In this document: in pieces, positions 24,489 to 33,444 of the stretch
Layout of the letters: the number at the start of each line of letters is the position of its first letter
Position numbering within the stretch: position 1 is the first letter of the stretch
DNA from: Streptomyces yangpuensis
GTDB taxonomy: Bacteria > Actinomycetota > Actinomycetes > Streptomycetales > Streptomycetaceae
Length of the DNA stretch: 64,000 nucleotides
Assembly: GCF_001005295.1 (NCBI RefSeq)
Contig: NZ_LBMK01000002.1
Location: 1,061,131-1,125,130 of the forward strand
Direction: 5' to 3'
Translations under genes and position numbers: made by a program
The notes under the pieces: generated by a model
What the model was told of the DNA's origin: nothing
The model's database searches: none
What the model saw: the letters and a program-made list of their open reading frames with translations, nothing else

Positions 24489-25739
24489 ATGGAGCAGTTC
24501 GAGCCCGACCGCCTCTCCGCGGCGCAACTCGCCGCGATGCGGCGCAGCCTCACCAGCGGGCGCGGCGCCCTCACCCGCCGCTCGCTGCTGCGCGCCTCCG
24601 GAGTCGGAGCGCTCACCCTCGGAGGCCTGTCCACCCTCGCCGGGTGCGGCATCCCTCCCGCCAAGCGGGAGGGCGGCACGGCCGCGGCCTCCGACGACCA
24701 CTCGGACCGGGAGAAGGAGATCAACTTCTCCAACTGGACCGAGTACATGGACACCAGTGAGGACGAGAAGTCCCGGCCCACGCTGGAGGAGTTCACCAAG
24801 CGGACCGGAATCAAGGTCGAGTACACCGAGGACATCAACGACAACGTCGAGTTCTTCGGCAAGGTCAAACCGCAGCTGGCGGCCGGCCAGGACACCGGCC
24901 GCGACCTGATCGTCGTCACCGACTGGCTCGCCGCGCGCATCATCCGCCTGGGCTGGGCCCAGAAGCTCGACCCCGCGCACCTGCCGCACGCCTACGCCAA
25001 CCTCTCCCCGCAGTTCCGCAGCCCCGACTGGGACCCGGGCCGCGCGTACAGCTACCCCTGGACCGGCATATCCACCGTCATCGCCTACAACGAGAAGGCG
25101 ACGGAGGGCAGGAAGGTCGACTCCGTCACCCAGATGCTCGACGACCCCTCTCTCAAGGGCCGGGTCGGCTTCCTGACGGAGATGCGCGACAGCGTCGGCA
25201 TGACCATGCTCGACCAGGGCAAGAACCCCGCCTCCTTCACGGACGCGGACTTCGACGAGGCGATCGGCCGGCTCCAGAAGGGTGTGGACAAGAACCAGAT
25301 CCGGCGCTTCACGGGCAACGACTACACCTCGGACCTCGACAAGGGCGACCTCGCCGCCTGCCTCGCCTGGGCGGGCGACGTCATCCAGCTCCAGGCCGAC
25401 AACCCGGACATCAAGTTCGCCATCCCCGCAGCCGGCTACATCACCTCCAGCGACAACCTGCTGGTGCCCGCCAAGGCGCGGCACAAGGCCAACGCGGAAC
25501 GGCTCATCGACTACTACTACGAGCTCCCGGTCGCCGCGCAGCTCGCCGCCTACATCAGCTACGTCTGCCCCGTCGAGGGCGTGGGCGAAGAGCTCGCGAA
25601 GATCGATCCCGAGCTCGCGGAGAACACCCTGATCGTCCCGGACAAGGCGATGACCGCCAAGTCCCACGCCTTCCGCTCCCTCAGCAGCGAGGAGGAGACG
25701 GCGTACGAGGAGAAGTTCGCCAAGCTCATCGGAGCCTGA
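24489..25739 (+). CDS. potD: Polyamine ABC transporter substrate-binding lipoprotein, PotD-like
   Basis: 416-residue spermidine/putrescine-binding protein. An unusually long cytoplasmic lead of about 28 residues precedes a twin-arginine signal (TRRSLLRASGVGALTLGGLSTLAGC) with a lipobox Cys. The mature protein has INFSNWTEYMD, YTEDINDNVEFF and RRFTGNDYTSDLDKGDL, shared with the orphan paralogue at 12.8 kb. GAAAGG lies ten bases before the ATG. It is followed by a hairpin and then potA, potB and potC. Polyamine specificity is inferred from family and the catabolic neighbours. Confidence 0.92.
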   Translation: MEQFEPDRLSAAQLAAMRRSLTSGRGALTRRSLLRASGVGALTLGGLSTLAGCGIPPAKREGGTAAASDDHSDREKEINFSNWTEYMDTSEDEKSRPTLEEFTKRTGIKVEYTEDINDNVEFFGKVKPQLAAGQDTGRDLIVVTDWLAARIIRLGWAQKLDPAHLPHAYANLSPQFRSPDWDPGRAYSYPWTGISTVIAYNEKATEGRKVDSVTQMLDDPSLKGRVGFLTEMRDSVGMTMLDQGKNPASFTDADFDEAIGRLQKGVDKNQIRRFTGNDYTSDLDKGDLAACLAWAGDVIQLQADNPDIKFAIPAAGYITSSDNLLVPAKARHKANAERLIDYYYELPVAAQLAAYISYVCPVEGVGEELAKIDPELAENTLIVPDKAMTAKSHAFRSLSSEEETAYEEKFAKLIGA

Positions 25740-25759
25740 CGCCGGCCCGGTGCGCCGGC

Positions 25760-25777
25760 GGCCGCCCCGCGGCGGCC
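25760..25777 (+). other. Intra-operon hairpin between potD and potA
   Basis: GGCCGCC (25760-25766) and GGCGGCC (25771-25777) with a 4-base loop, 21 bp after the potD stop. Such hairpins commonly stabilise the binding-protein mRNA or partly terminate, giving more binding protein than transporter. Confidence 0.55.
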
Positions 25778-25820
25778 TTCCCCCTTGACCTCTTCGCCCA
25801 CCCAACCCCGGGACCTCTCC

Positions 25821-26965
<1,145 letters not shown>

Positions 26966-26969
<4 letters not shown>

Positions 26970-27895
26970 CCGCCACCGCCGCGCCGCCCCAGGCGCCCGC
27001 CCCCGCCGGACCCCCGGTCCACAAGCCGTCGACGCGCAAGCGGCTGGTCCCGTACTGGCTGCTGCTGCCCGGCATCCTGTGGCTGCTGGTCTTCTTCGTG
27101 CTGCCGATGGTCTACCAGGCCTCCACATCGGTGCAGACCGGTTCCCTCGAAGAGGGCTTCGAGGTCACCTGGCACTTCCGGACCTACTGGGACGCCTTCA
27201 CCGAGTACCTGCCGCAGTTCCTGCGCTCCCTGCTCTACGCCGGCACCGCCACCGCGCTGTGCCTGCTGCTCGGGTACCCGCTGGCCTACCTGATCGCCTT
27301 CAAGGCGGGCCGCTGGCGGGGCCTGCTCCTGGTCCTGGTCATCGCGCCTTTCTTCACCAGCTTCCTGATCCGCACGCTGGCCTGGAAGACGATCCTGGCC
27401 GACGGCGGCCCGGTGGTCGGCGCCCTCAACGCGGTCGGCTTCCTCGACGTCACCAGCTGGCTCGGCATGACCGAGGGGGACCGGGTGCTGGCCACGCCGC
27501 TCGCGGTCGTCTGCGGCCTGACGTACAACTTCCTCCCCTTCATGATCCTGCCGCTGTACTCCTCGCTGGAGCGCATCGACACCCGTCTCCACGAGGCGGC
27601 CGGGGACCTGTACGCCCGCCCCGCCACGGTCTTCCGGAAGGTCACCTTCCCGCTCTCCATGCCGGGTGTGGTCTCCGGGACCCTGCTCACCTTCATCCCG
27701 GCGAGCGGCGACTACGTCAACGCCGAGCTGCTCGGCTCCACGGACACCCGGATGATCGGCAACGTCATCCAGTCGCAGTACCTGCGGATCCTCGACTACC
27801 CGACGGCGGCCGCGCTGTCCTTCATTCTCATGGCCATCGTGCTGATCATGGTCACCATCTACATCCGCCGAGCGGGGACGGAGGACCTGGTCTGA
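26966..27895 (+). CDS. potB: Polyamine ABC transporter permease, PotB-like
   Basis: 309-residue permease with six helices after a Pro/Ala-rich cytoplasmic lead of about 25 residues. The first helix is YWLLLPGILWLLVFFVLPMVY; the EAA coupling loop is LHEAAGDLYARPATVFRKVTFPLSMPGV. It pairs with PotC to form the channel. GTG start overlaps the potA stop by four bases, and its own stop overlaps the potC ATG (TGATG). Confidence 0.93.
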
Positions 27896-28701
27896 TGCGC
27901 ACACCCCTCACCTGGCTGCGGCGCAACCTGGTCGTGATCGCCGGCCTCGGCACGCTCGCGTACATGATCCTGCCGAACGTCGTCGTCACCGTCTTCTCCT
28001 TCAACAACCCCTCCGGGCGCTTCAACTACGCCTGGCAGGAGTTCTCCCTCGACGCGTGGAAGGACCCCTGCGGCGTCGCCGACCTGTGCGGGTCCCTCGG
28101 GCTCTCCCTCCAGATCGCCCTGTGGTCCACGCTCGTGGCGACCGCCCTCGGCACCGCCATAGCCTTCGCGCTCGTGCGCTACCGGTTCAGGGCGCGCGGC
28201 GCGGTCAACTCGCTGATCTTCCTGCCCATGGCCATGCCGGAGATCGTGATGGCGGCCTCGCTGCTCGCGCTCTTCCTGAACATGGGCATCCAGCTGGGCT
28301 TCTGGACGATCCTGATCGCCCACATCATGTTCTGCCTCAGCTTCGTCGTCGCCGCCGTCAAGGCCCGCGTCCTGTCCATGGACCCGCGGCTGGAGGAGGC
28401 CGCCCGGGATCTCTACGCGGGCCCGGTGCAGACCTTCGTACGGGTGACCCTGCCCATCGCGGCACCGGGTATCGCGGCGGGTGCGCTGCTCTCCTTCGCG
28501 CTCTCGTTCGACGACTTCATCATCACCAACTTCAACTCGGGCAACACCGTCACCTTCCCCATGTTCGTGTGGGGATCGGCCCAGCGCGGTACGCCCGTGC
28601 AGATCAACGTCATCGGTACGGCGATGTTCGTCATCGCGGTGCTGGTGGTCCTCGCCGGCCAGTTCGCCGGCAACCGCCGCAAGAAGGCACAACCGAAGTA
28701 G
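27895..28701 (+). CDS. potC: Polyamine ABC transporter permease, PotC-like
   Basis: 268-residue second permease subunit with six helices. It contains the EAA loop (LEEAARDLYAGPVQTFVRVTLPIAAPGI) and the PotC hallmark LSFDDFIITNFNSG. The basic C-terminus (GNRRKKAQPK) is cytoplasmic. The start shares bases with the potB stop. It is followed 31 bp later by the FAD oxidoreductase, so uptake and oxidation of the substrate are encoded together. Confidence 0.93.
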   Translation: MRTPLTWLRRNLVVIAGLGTLAYMILPNVVVTVFSFNNPSGRFNYAWQEFSLDAWKDPCGVADLCGSLGLSLQIALWSTLVATALGTAIAFALVRYRFRARGAVNSLIFLPMAMPEIVMAASLLALFLNMGIQLGFWTILIAHIMFCLSFVVAAVKARVLSMDPRLEEAARDLYAGPVQTFVRVTLPIAAPGIAAGALLSFALSFDDFIITNFNSGNTVTFPMFVWGSAQRGTPVQINVIGTAMFVIAVLVVLAGQFAGNRRKKAQPK

Positions 28702-28732
28702 TTCCGTAGTTTCCCGTAGGGAGTTGGAAGAC

Positions 28733-30151
28733 ATGGCCCCAGTCGCCATGCGTAGTGTTGCGAAATCCCTTTCCGAAGCGAAGCCGGTCTCGTACTGGCT
28801 GGACGACCCCGGCAAGCCCGCGCCGCAGCCGGCGCTCACCTCGGACGAGCGCTGCGACCTGCTGGTCATCGGCGCCGGCTACAGCGGCCTGTGGACCGCG
28901 CTGCTCGCCAAGGAGCGCGACCCCGAGCGGGATGTCGTACTGATCGAGAGCAAGGAGGCGGGCTGGGCCGCCTCCGGCCGCAACGGCGGCTTCTGCGCGG
29001 CCTCCCTCACCCACGGCCTGAGCAACGGGCTCGCCCGCTGGCCCGGCGAACTGGCGAAGCTGGAGGAGCTGGGCGCCCGCAACCTCGACGCCATCGAGGA
29101 GGCCGTCGCCCGCTACGGCATCGACTGCGACTTCGAGCGGACCGGCGAGATCGACGTCGCCACCGAACCGCACCAGGTCGAGGAGCTGCGCGAACTCCAC
29201 GAGGAGGCCAAGCGCCTGGGCCTGGCCGGCGGCTCCGAATGGCTCGACGGCGACGCCGTGCGCGCCGAGGTCGACTCCCCGACCTTCCTCGCGGGCCTCT
29301 GGGACCGCGACGGCGTCGCCATGCTCAACCCGGCGAAGCTGGCCTGGGGCCTGAAGCAGGCGTGCCTGGACCTCGGGGTGCGGATCTACGAGCACACCCG
29401 CGGCCTGAAGCTCGCCCCGGCGGGCCGCGGGATGACCGTGCAGACGCCCTACGGCACGATCCTCGCCCGCCGGGTGGCCCTGGGCACCAACATCTTCCCG
29501 TCGCTGGTCCGGCGGATCCGGCCGTTCACCGTCCCGGTCTACGACTACGCGCTGATGAGCGAGCCGCTGGACGAGGCGCAGCTGGCCTCGATCGGCTGGA
29601 AGCGGCGGCAGGGCCTGGGCGACAGCGCCAACCAGTTCCACTACTTCCGGATCACCAGGGACAACCGGATCCTGTGGGGCGGCTACGACGCGATCTACCC
29701 CTACCGCGGCAGGCTCGACTCCGAGTACGACCACCGCCCCGAGACCTACCTCCGGCTCGCGGAGCACTTCTTCACCGCCTTCCCGCAGCTGGAGGGGCTG
29801 AAGTTCAGCCACGCGTGGGGCGGTGCGATCGACACCTGCTCGCGCTTCTCCGCCTTCTTCGGCACGGCGCACTCCGGCAAGGTGGCGTACGCGACCGGGT
29901 ACACCGGCCTCGGCGTGGGGGCCACCCGCTTCGGCGCGGACGTGATGCTGGACCTGCTCGACGGGCTCTCCACCGAGCGCACCCGGCTGGAGATGGTGAA
30001 GTCCAAGCCGATGCCGTTCCCGCCCGAGCCGTTCGCCTGGACCGGGATCGCGCTCACCAAGTGGTCCCTGGCCCGCGCCGACGCCCGGGGCGGGCACCGG
30101 AACCTGTGGCTCAGGACGCTGGACCGGTTCGGCCTCGGTTTCGACAGCTGA
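28733..30151 (+). CDS. FAD-dependent amine oxidoreductase (PuuB-like, DAO superfamily)
   Basis: 472-residue flavoenzyme. The FAD-binding GxGxxG is LLVIGAGYSGLWTALLA, followed by the ESKEAGWAASGRNGGFC motif typical of gamma-glutamylputrescine oxidase (PuuB) and related DAO-fold oxidases. GYTGLGVGATRFGADVMLDLL near the C-terminus closes the FAD site. Likely role: oxidising putrescine, a gamma-glutamyl-polyamine or a similar secondary/primary amine to the aldehyde handled by the dehydrogenase at the head of the operon. ATG 28733 follows GGGAG by nine bases. Confidence 0.87.
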   Translation: MAPVAMRSVAKSLSEAKPVSYWLDDPGKPAPQPALTSDERCDLLVIGAGYSGLWTALLAKERDPERDVVLIESKEAGWAASGRNGGFCAASLTHGLSNGLARWPGELAKLEELGARNLDAIEEAVARYGIDCDFERTGEIDVATEPHQVEELRELHEEAKRLGLAGGSEWLDGDAVRAEVDSPTFLAGLWDRDGVAMLNPAKLAWGLKQACLDLGVRIYEHTRGLKLAPAGRGMTVQTPYGTILARRVALGTNIFPSLVRRIRPFTVPVYDYALMSEPLDEAQLASIGWKRRQGLGDSANQFHYFRITRDNRILWGGYDAIYPYRGRLDSEYDHRPETYLRLAEHFFTAFPQLEGLKFSHAWGGAIDTCSRFSAFFGTAHSGKVAYATGYTGLGVGATRFGADVMLDLLDGLSTERTRLEMVKSKPMPFPPEPFAWTGIALTKWSLARADARGGHRNLWLRTLDRFGLGFDS

Positions 30152-30259
30152 GCCGGCCGCGCGCCCCGGCGCGCACCGCCCCCTTCGCCGTGTGACCTGA
30201 TTCACCCACACGGGGTGGGGAAACCCGCGTCATGGCCGCGCCCGGCCCCGCTCTCTGCG

Positions 30260-30276
30260 GGTGAGAACCCCTCACC
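30260..30276 (+). promoter_or_regulatory. Small leader hairpin before a hypothetical gene
   Basis: GGTGAG (30260-30265) pairs with CTCACC (30271-30276) around AACCC, ending 6 bp before the GGAACGGAGG ribosome site. It might affect initiation of the next gene; nothing else supports regulation. Confidence 0.35.
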
Positions 30277-30298
30277 TACAGGGAACGGAGGCCGGGCG

Positions 30299-30763
30299 AT
30301 GACGACCCCGGGGGAAAAGGCCGCGGTGGACTGGCTGGTATCGGCGGCGCCCGATCCCGGTGCCTGCCGGCGGGAGTGGGAGCACGACCCCCTCGGGGTC
30401 GCCCTGCTGCCCGCGGGGCGGCTCTGGGACGTGCTGGTCCTGCCGGGGGAGCTGGGGCGGGCCACGCTCGACGTGCTGGATCCGCTCACCGACCGGCCCG
30501 GCCCGGTGCTCGCCGACTTCGGTGCGTCGCGGCTGGGCTTCTTCGTGCCCCCGGGCACCGCCTCCCACTGGATCGGCACGGGCGTACGGGGGGCCGGGCG
30601 CGGGGCGTGGATCGTGGTCCCGTACCCCGGCCGGGCGACCGGGGGAGTGCGCTGGGAGGTGCTCCCGGACGGGGAGGGGACCCTGACGGACCCGGTCCTG
30701 CTGGAGCTCGCGATGCACGAGGCGGCCGCCTGCGCGGCGGTGGGGAGGGTCCGCAGCCCTTGA
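30299..30763 (+). CDS. Hypothetical actinobacterial protein
   Basis: 154-residue soluble, acidic protein of unknown function. It has no signal peptide or membrane helix. Conserved-looking segments are DWLVSAAPDPGACRREWEHDP, GVALLPAGRLWDVLVLP and RGAWIVVPYPGRA, a pattern I associate with short proteins related to bifunctional DNA primase/polymerase N-terminal regions, without certainty. GGAGG lies eight bases before ATG 30299. Its stop is in the same frame as the chitinase remnant that follows, so a past read-through relation cannot be excluded, though the two look unrelated. Confidence 0.68.
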   Translation: MTTPGEKAAVDWLVSAAPDPGACRREWEHDPLGVALLPAGRLWDVLVLPGELGRATLDVLDPLTDRPGPVLADFGASRLGFFVPPGTASHWIGTGVRGAGRGAWIVVPYPGRATGGVRWEVLPDGEGTLTDPVLLELAMHEAAACAAVGRVRSP

Positions 30764-30916
30764 CAGGAGACGAAGAAGACCGACGGCCGGACGTACCGGA
30801 CCCGCGGTACCTGGCCCGGCCTGCGCGGCCTGATGACCTGGTCGATCAACTGGGACCGCTTCGGGGGCCGGGAGTTCAGCCGGAACTTCGACGCGTACTA
30901 CGGCAGGACGGCCTGA
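30764..30916 (+). pseudogene. GH18 chitinase C-terminal remnant
   Basis: An uninterrupted 50-codon stretch with no start, ending at TGA 30914-30916. It includes YRTRGTWPGLRGLMTWSINW and later REFSRNFDAYY. TRGTWPxLRGLMTWSINWD is the hallmark last beta-strand of family 18 chitinases, where the Trp closes the active site. About 250 upstream codons with the catalytic DxxDxDxE motif are missing. It overlaps the end of the convergent phosphatase gene by 41 bp. I read it as the tail of a deleted chitinase gene. Confidence 0.8.
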
Positions 30917-31673
30917 AGGACCGCCTGACCGCCAGCAGCAGCGGCGTGCACAACAGCAGGCTGGCCAGCACGTCCAGCGGCCAGTGGAAGCCCCGCAGCA
31001 CCAGCCCGACGGCCGTCGCCCCCGTGAGCACGAGGGCGGCGGCCGCCGGCCACCCCCGGCCCAGGTATGGCCGCACGAGCAGGGCCGCGCCCGCGTACGC
31101 CACGAAGGCCGTCGCCGTGTGGCCCGAGGGGAAGTAGCCGGCGGCCCACGGCTCCAGGGGGCCGGGGCGGGCGGTCCACTCCTTCAGCGGGACGACGAGG
31201 GCCGGCACCAGGGCCATGGCCAGCACTGCTGCGGCCGCGCCGCGGCGCTCGCCGCGCAGGGCGGCGTACCCGGCGGCGAGGAGCAGCACGGGCAGCGCGA
31301 CCGGGATGTTCCCGAGATCGGAGAGGGACTCGGTGACCGCGTCGGGGACGGTGCGCACGAGCGCGGCGCTCAGCCGGGCGTCCCAGGACAGCAGCGGGCC
31401 CCGCACCAGGACCTGCCAGGTGATCAGGGCGAAGAGGAGTGCGCAGAGCGCGGAGGCGGCGAACGCGCCGGGAAGGGTGGCCGGCCGTCCCGGAACAGGG
31501 GGGATGGTTCCGGGACGGCCGCCCGGACCGGGTTGCCGCACGCCCCGGGGGGTTTGGGGCGGCCGGCTGTCCGATCGGTGAGGAGTGTGCGCGAACGCAT
31601 GCCCGGTACGGCGCTGGGGAAGCCCGGTACCGGTATCGCCCCCGGTTTCCCGGGAGCGGGCTGTTTCACTCAT
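30876..31673 (-). CDS. PAP2-family membrane phosphatase
   Basis: 265-residue type 2 phosphatidic-acid-phosphatase-like protein. After a disordered Arg/Pro-rich lead of about 70 residues come six helices and the three phosphatase motifs: KEWTARPGP, PSGHTATA and LRGFHWPLDV. The substrate may be undecaprenyl diphosphate, phosphatidate or another lipid phosphate at the outer face of the membrane. The start is uncertain: ATG 31673 is used, but a GTG about 45 codons later would remove most of the disordered lead. Its 3' end covers the chitinase remnant. Confidence 0.85.
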   Translation of the reverse strand: MSETARSRETGGDTGTGLPQRRTGHAFAHTPHRSDSRPPQTPRGVRQPGPGGRPGTIPPVPGRPATLPGAFAASALCALLFALITWQVLVRGPLLSWDARLSAALVRTVPDAVTESLSDLGNIPVALPVLLLAAGYAALRGERRGAAAAVLAMALVPALVVPLKEWTARPGPLEPWAAGYFPSGHTATAFVAYAGAALLVRPYLGRGWPAAAALVLTGATAVGLVLRGFHWPLDVLASLLLCTPLLLAVRRSFRPSCRSTRRSSG

Positions 31674-31849
31674 CTGCAGAAACCGTACGGCAGTGGAAGG
31701 GGGACCGACAGCAGGAACGCGCTCCCGCCATCGGCCCCCCACACCTTCTTCACAGTGCCCGCCCGTTACCGTCGGTAGGTGGGCAGCGCGCTGCGCTCGG
31801 ACGTTCTAGACGTCGAGCACGTGGTCGTGTCGACCGTGGCTGTCGAGGC

Positions 31850-33196
31850 TCAGATGTCCGTGCCGATGGCCGCGAACGCGGCCTCGATCAGGTCCAGGCC
31901 CTCGTTCAGCAGGTGCTCGCCGATGACGATCGGCGGGAGGAAGCGGAGCACGTTGCCGTAGGTGCCGCAGGTGAGGACGAGGAGGCCCTCGGCGTGGCAG
32001 GCCTTGGCGAGCGCGCCGGCCGCCTCCGGGAACGGGGTCTTGGACTCCGGGTCCTTGACCAGCTCGATCGCGATCATGGCGCCGCGGCCGCGGATGTCGC
32101 CGATGATGTCGTACTTCTCCTGCATGGCCGACAGGCGGGCCTTCATGATGGACTCGATCTTCTTCGCCTTGGCGTTGAGGTCGAGCTCCTTCATGGTCTC
32201 GATGGAGCCGAGCGCACCCGCGCACGCCACCGGGTTGCCGCCGTAGGTGCCGCCCAGGCCGCCCGCGTGGGCGGAGTCCATGATCTCGGCGCGGCCGGTC
32301 ACGGCGGCGAGCGGCAGACCGCCCGCGATGCCCTTGGCGGTGGTGATCAGGTCCGGGACGATGCCTTCGTCCTCGCACGCGAACCACTGGCCGGTGCGGC
32401 AGAAGCCGGACTGGATCTCGTCGGCGACGAAGACGATGCCGTTCTCGTTGGCGAACTTCACGATCGCCGGGAGGAAGCCCTTGGCCGGCTCGATGAAGCC
32501 GCCCTCGCCGAGGACCGGCTCGATGATGATCGCGGCGACGTTCTCGGCGCCGATCTGCTTGGTGATCTGGTCGATCGCCTGGGCGGCGGCCTCGGGGCCG
32601 CAGTTCTCGGCACCGGTGGGCCAGCGGTAGCCGTAGGCGACCGGGACGCGGTAGACCTCGGGGGCGAACGGACCGAAGCCGTGCTTGTACGGCATGTTCT
32701 TCGCGGTCAGCGCCATGGTGAGGTTCGTGCGGCCGTGGTAGCCGTGGTCGAAGACGACGACGGCCTGGCGCTTGGTGTACGAACGGGCGATCTTGACGGC
32801 GTTCTCGACGGCCTCGGCGCCGGAGTTGAACAGGGCCGACTTCTTGGCGTGGTCGCCCGGGGTCAGCTCGGCGAGGGCCTCGCAGACCTCGACGTAGCCC
32901 TCGTACGGGGTGACCATGAAGCAGGTGTGGGTGAAGTCGGCGAGCTGCGCGGAGGCGCGGCGCACGACGGCCTCGGCGGAGGCGCCGACCGAGGTCACGG
33001 CGATGCCGGAGCCGAAGTCGATCAGCTGGTTGCCGTCGACGTCCTCGATGATGCCGCCGCCCGCGCGGGCCGTGAAGACGGGCAGCACGGAGCCCACGCC
33101 GCCGGCCACGGTCTGCAGGCGGCGCGCCTGCAGCTCCTGCGACTTGGGGCCGGGGATCGCGGTGACGATCTTGCGCTCCTGCGGGACAGCAGTCAT
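31850..33196 (-). CDS. gabT: 4-aminobutyrate--2-oxoglutarate transaminase
   Basis: 448-residue class III PLP aminotransferase converting GABA and 2-oxoglutarate to succinate semialdehyde and glutamate. The PLP lysine is in ITTAKGIAGGLPLAAV, the cofactor Asp in FVADEIQSGFCRTG, and the GabT-type substrate region is LIDFGSGIAVTSVGAS. Size and motifs fit GabT better than the other class III enzyme at 9-10.5 kb. It is transcribed away from the ATPase/PucR genes from a promoter region with a near-perfect direct repeat, suggesting GABA-responsive control by the PucR protein nearby. Confidence 0.93.
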   Translation of the reverse strand: MTAVPQERKIVTAIPGPKSQELQARRLQTVAGGVGSVLPVFTARAGGGIIEDVDGNQLIDFGSGIAVTSVGASAEAVVRRASAQLADFTHTCFMVTPYEGYVEVCEALAELTPGDHAKKSALFNSGAEAVENAVKIARSYTKRQAVVVFDHGYHGRTNLTMALTAKNMPYKHGFGPFAPEVYRVPVAYGYRWPTGAENCGPEAAAQAIDQITKQIGAENVAAIIIEPVLGEGGFIEPAKGFLPAIVKFANENGIVFVADEIQSGFCRTGQWFACEDEGIVPDLITTAKGIAGGLPLAAVTGRAEIMDSAHAGGLGGTYGGNPVACAGALGSIETMKELDLNAKAKKIESIMKARLSAMQEKYDIIGDIRGRGAMIAIELVKDPESKTPFPEAAGALAKACHAEGLLVLTCGTYGNVLRFLPPIVIGEHLLNEGLDLIEAAFAAIGTDI

Positions 33197-33230
33197 AGAG
33201 GGCTCCTGGGGGGTGTTTTCGGACGCACTT

Positions 33231-33312
33231 GTGTCTTTGTCCGCAGGCTAGGCCCGGGAGCGGGGGTCCTGCATGCTCCGTTCGGTAGTGATCTCAGCGT
33301 GTCCTTGTCCGC
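33231..33312. repeat. Direct repeat in the gabT / ATPase divergent promoter region
   Basis: GTGTCTTTGTCCGC (33231-33244) and GTGTCCTTGTCCGC (33299-33312) match in 13 of 14 positions, 68 bp apart, in the 248-bp gap between gabT (minus) and the ATPase gene (plus). Candidate binding sites for the PucR-type regulator encoded downstream. Confidence 0.5.
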
Positions 33313-33444
33313 GACGGCCATAGGAAGGATCCGGAGCGTGTCTCGTGGATCAGGACCGGGTACGGGCGCAGAGCGCCCCCGAGCCCTGGGCCGGGCACTA
33401 GATTGAGCGCCGCAGGGCAAGGGATGGGCAGGGGGCAGGGGTTC

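Noticed and set aside
30299..30916. Hypothetical gene and chitinase tail as one gene interrupted by a stop codon
   Set aside because: They share a frame, but the 154-residue protein shows no GH18 features and has its own good ribosome site, so a chance in-frame junction is more likely.
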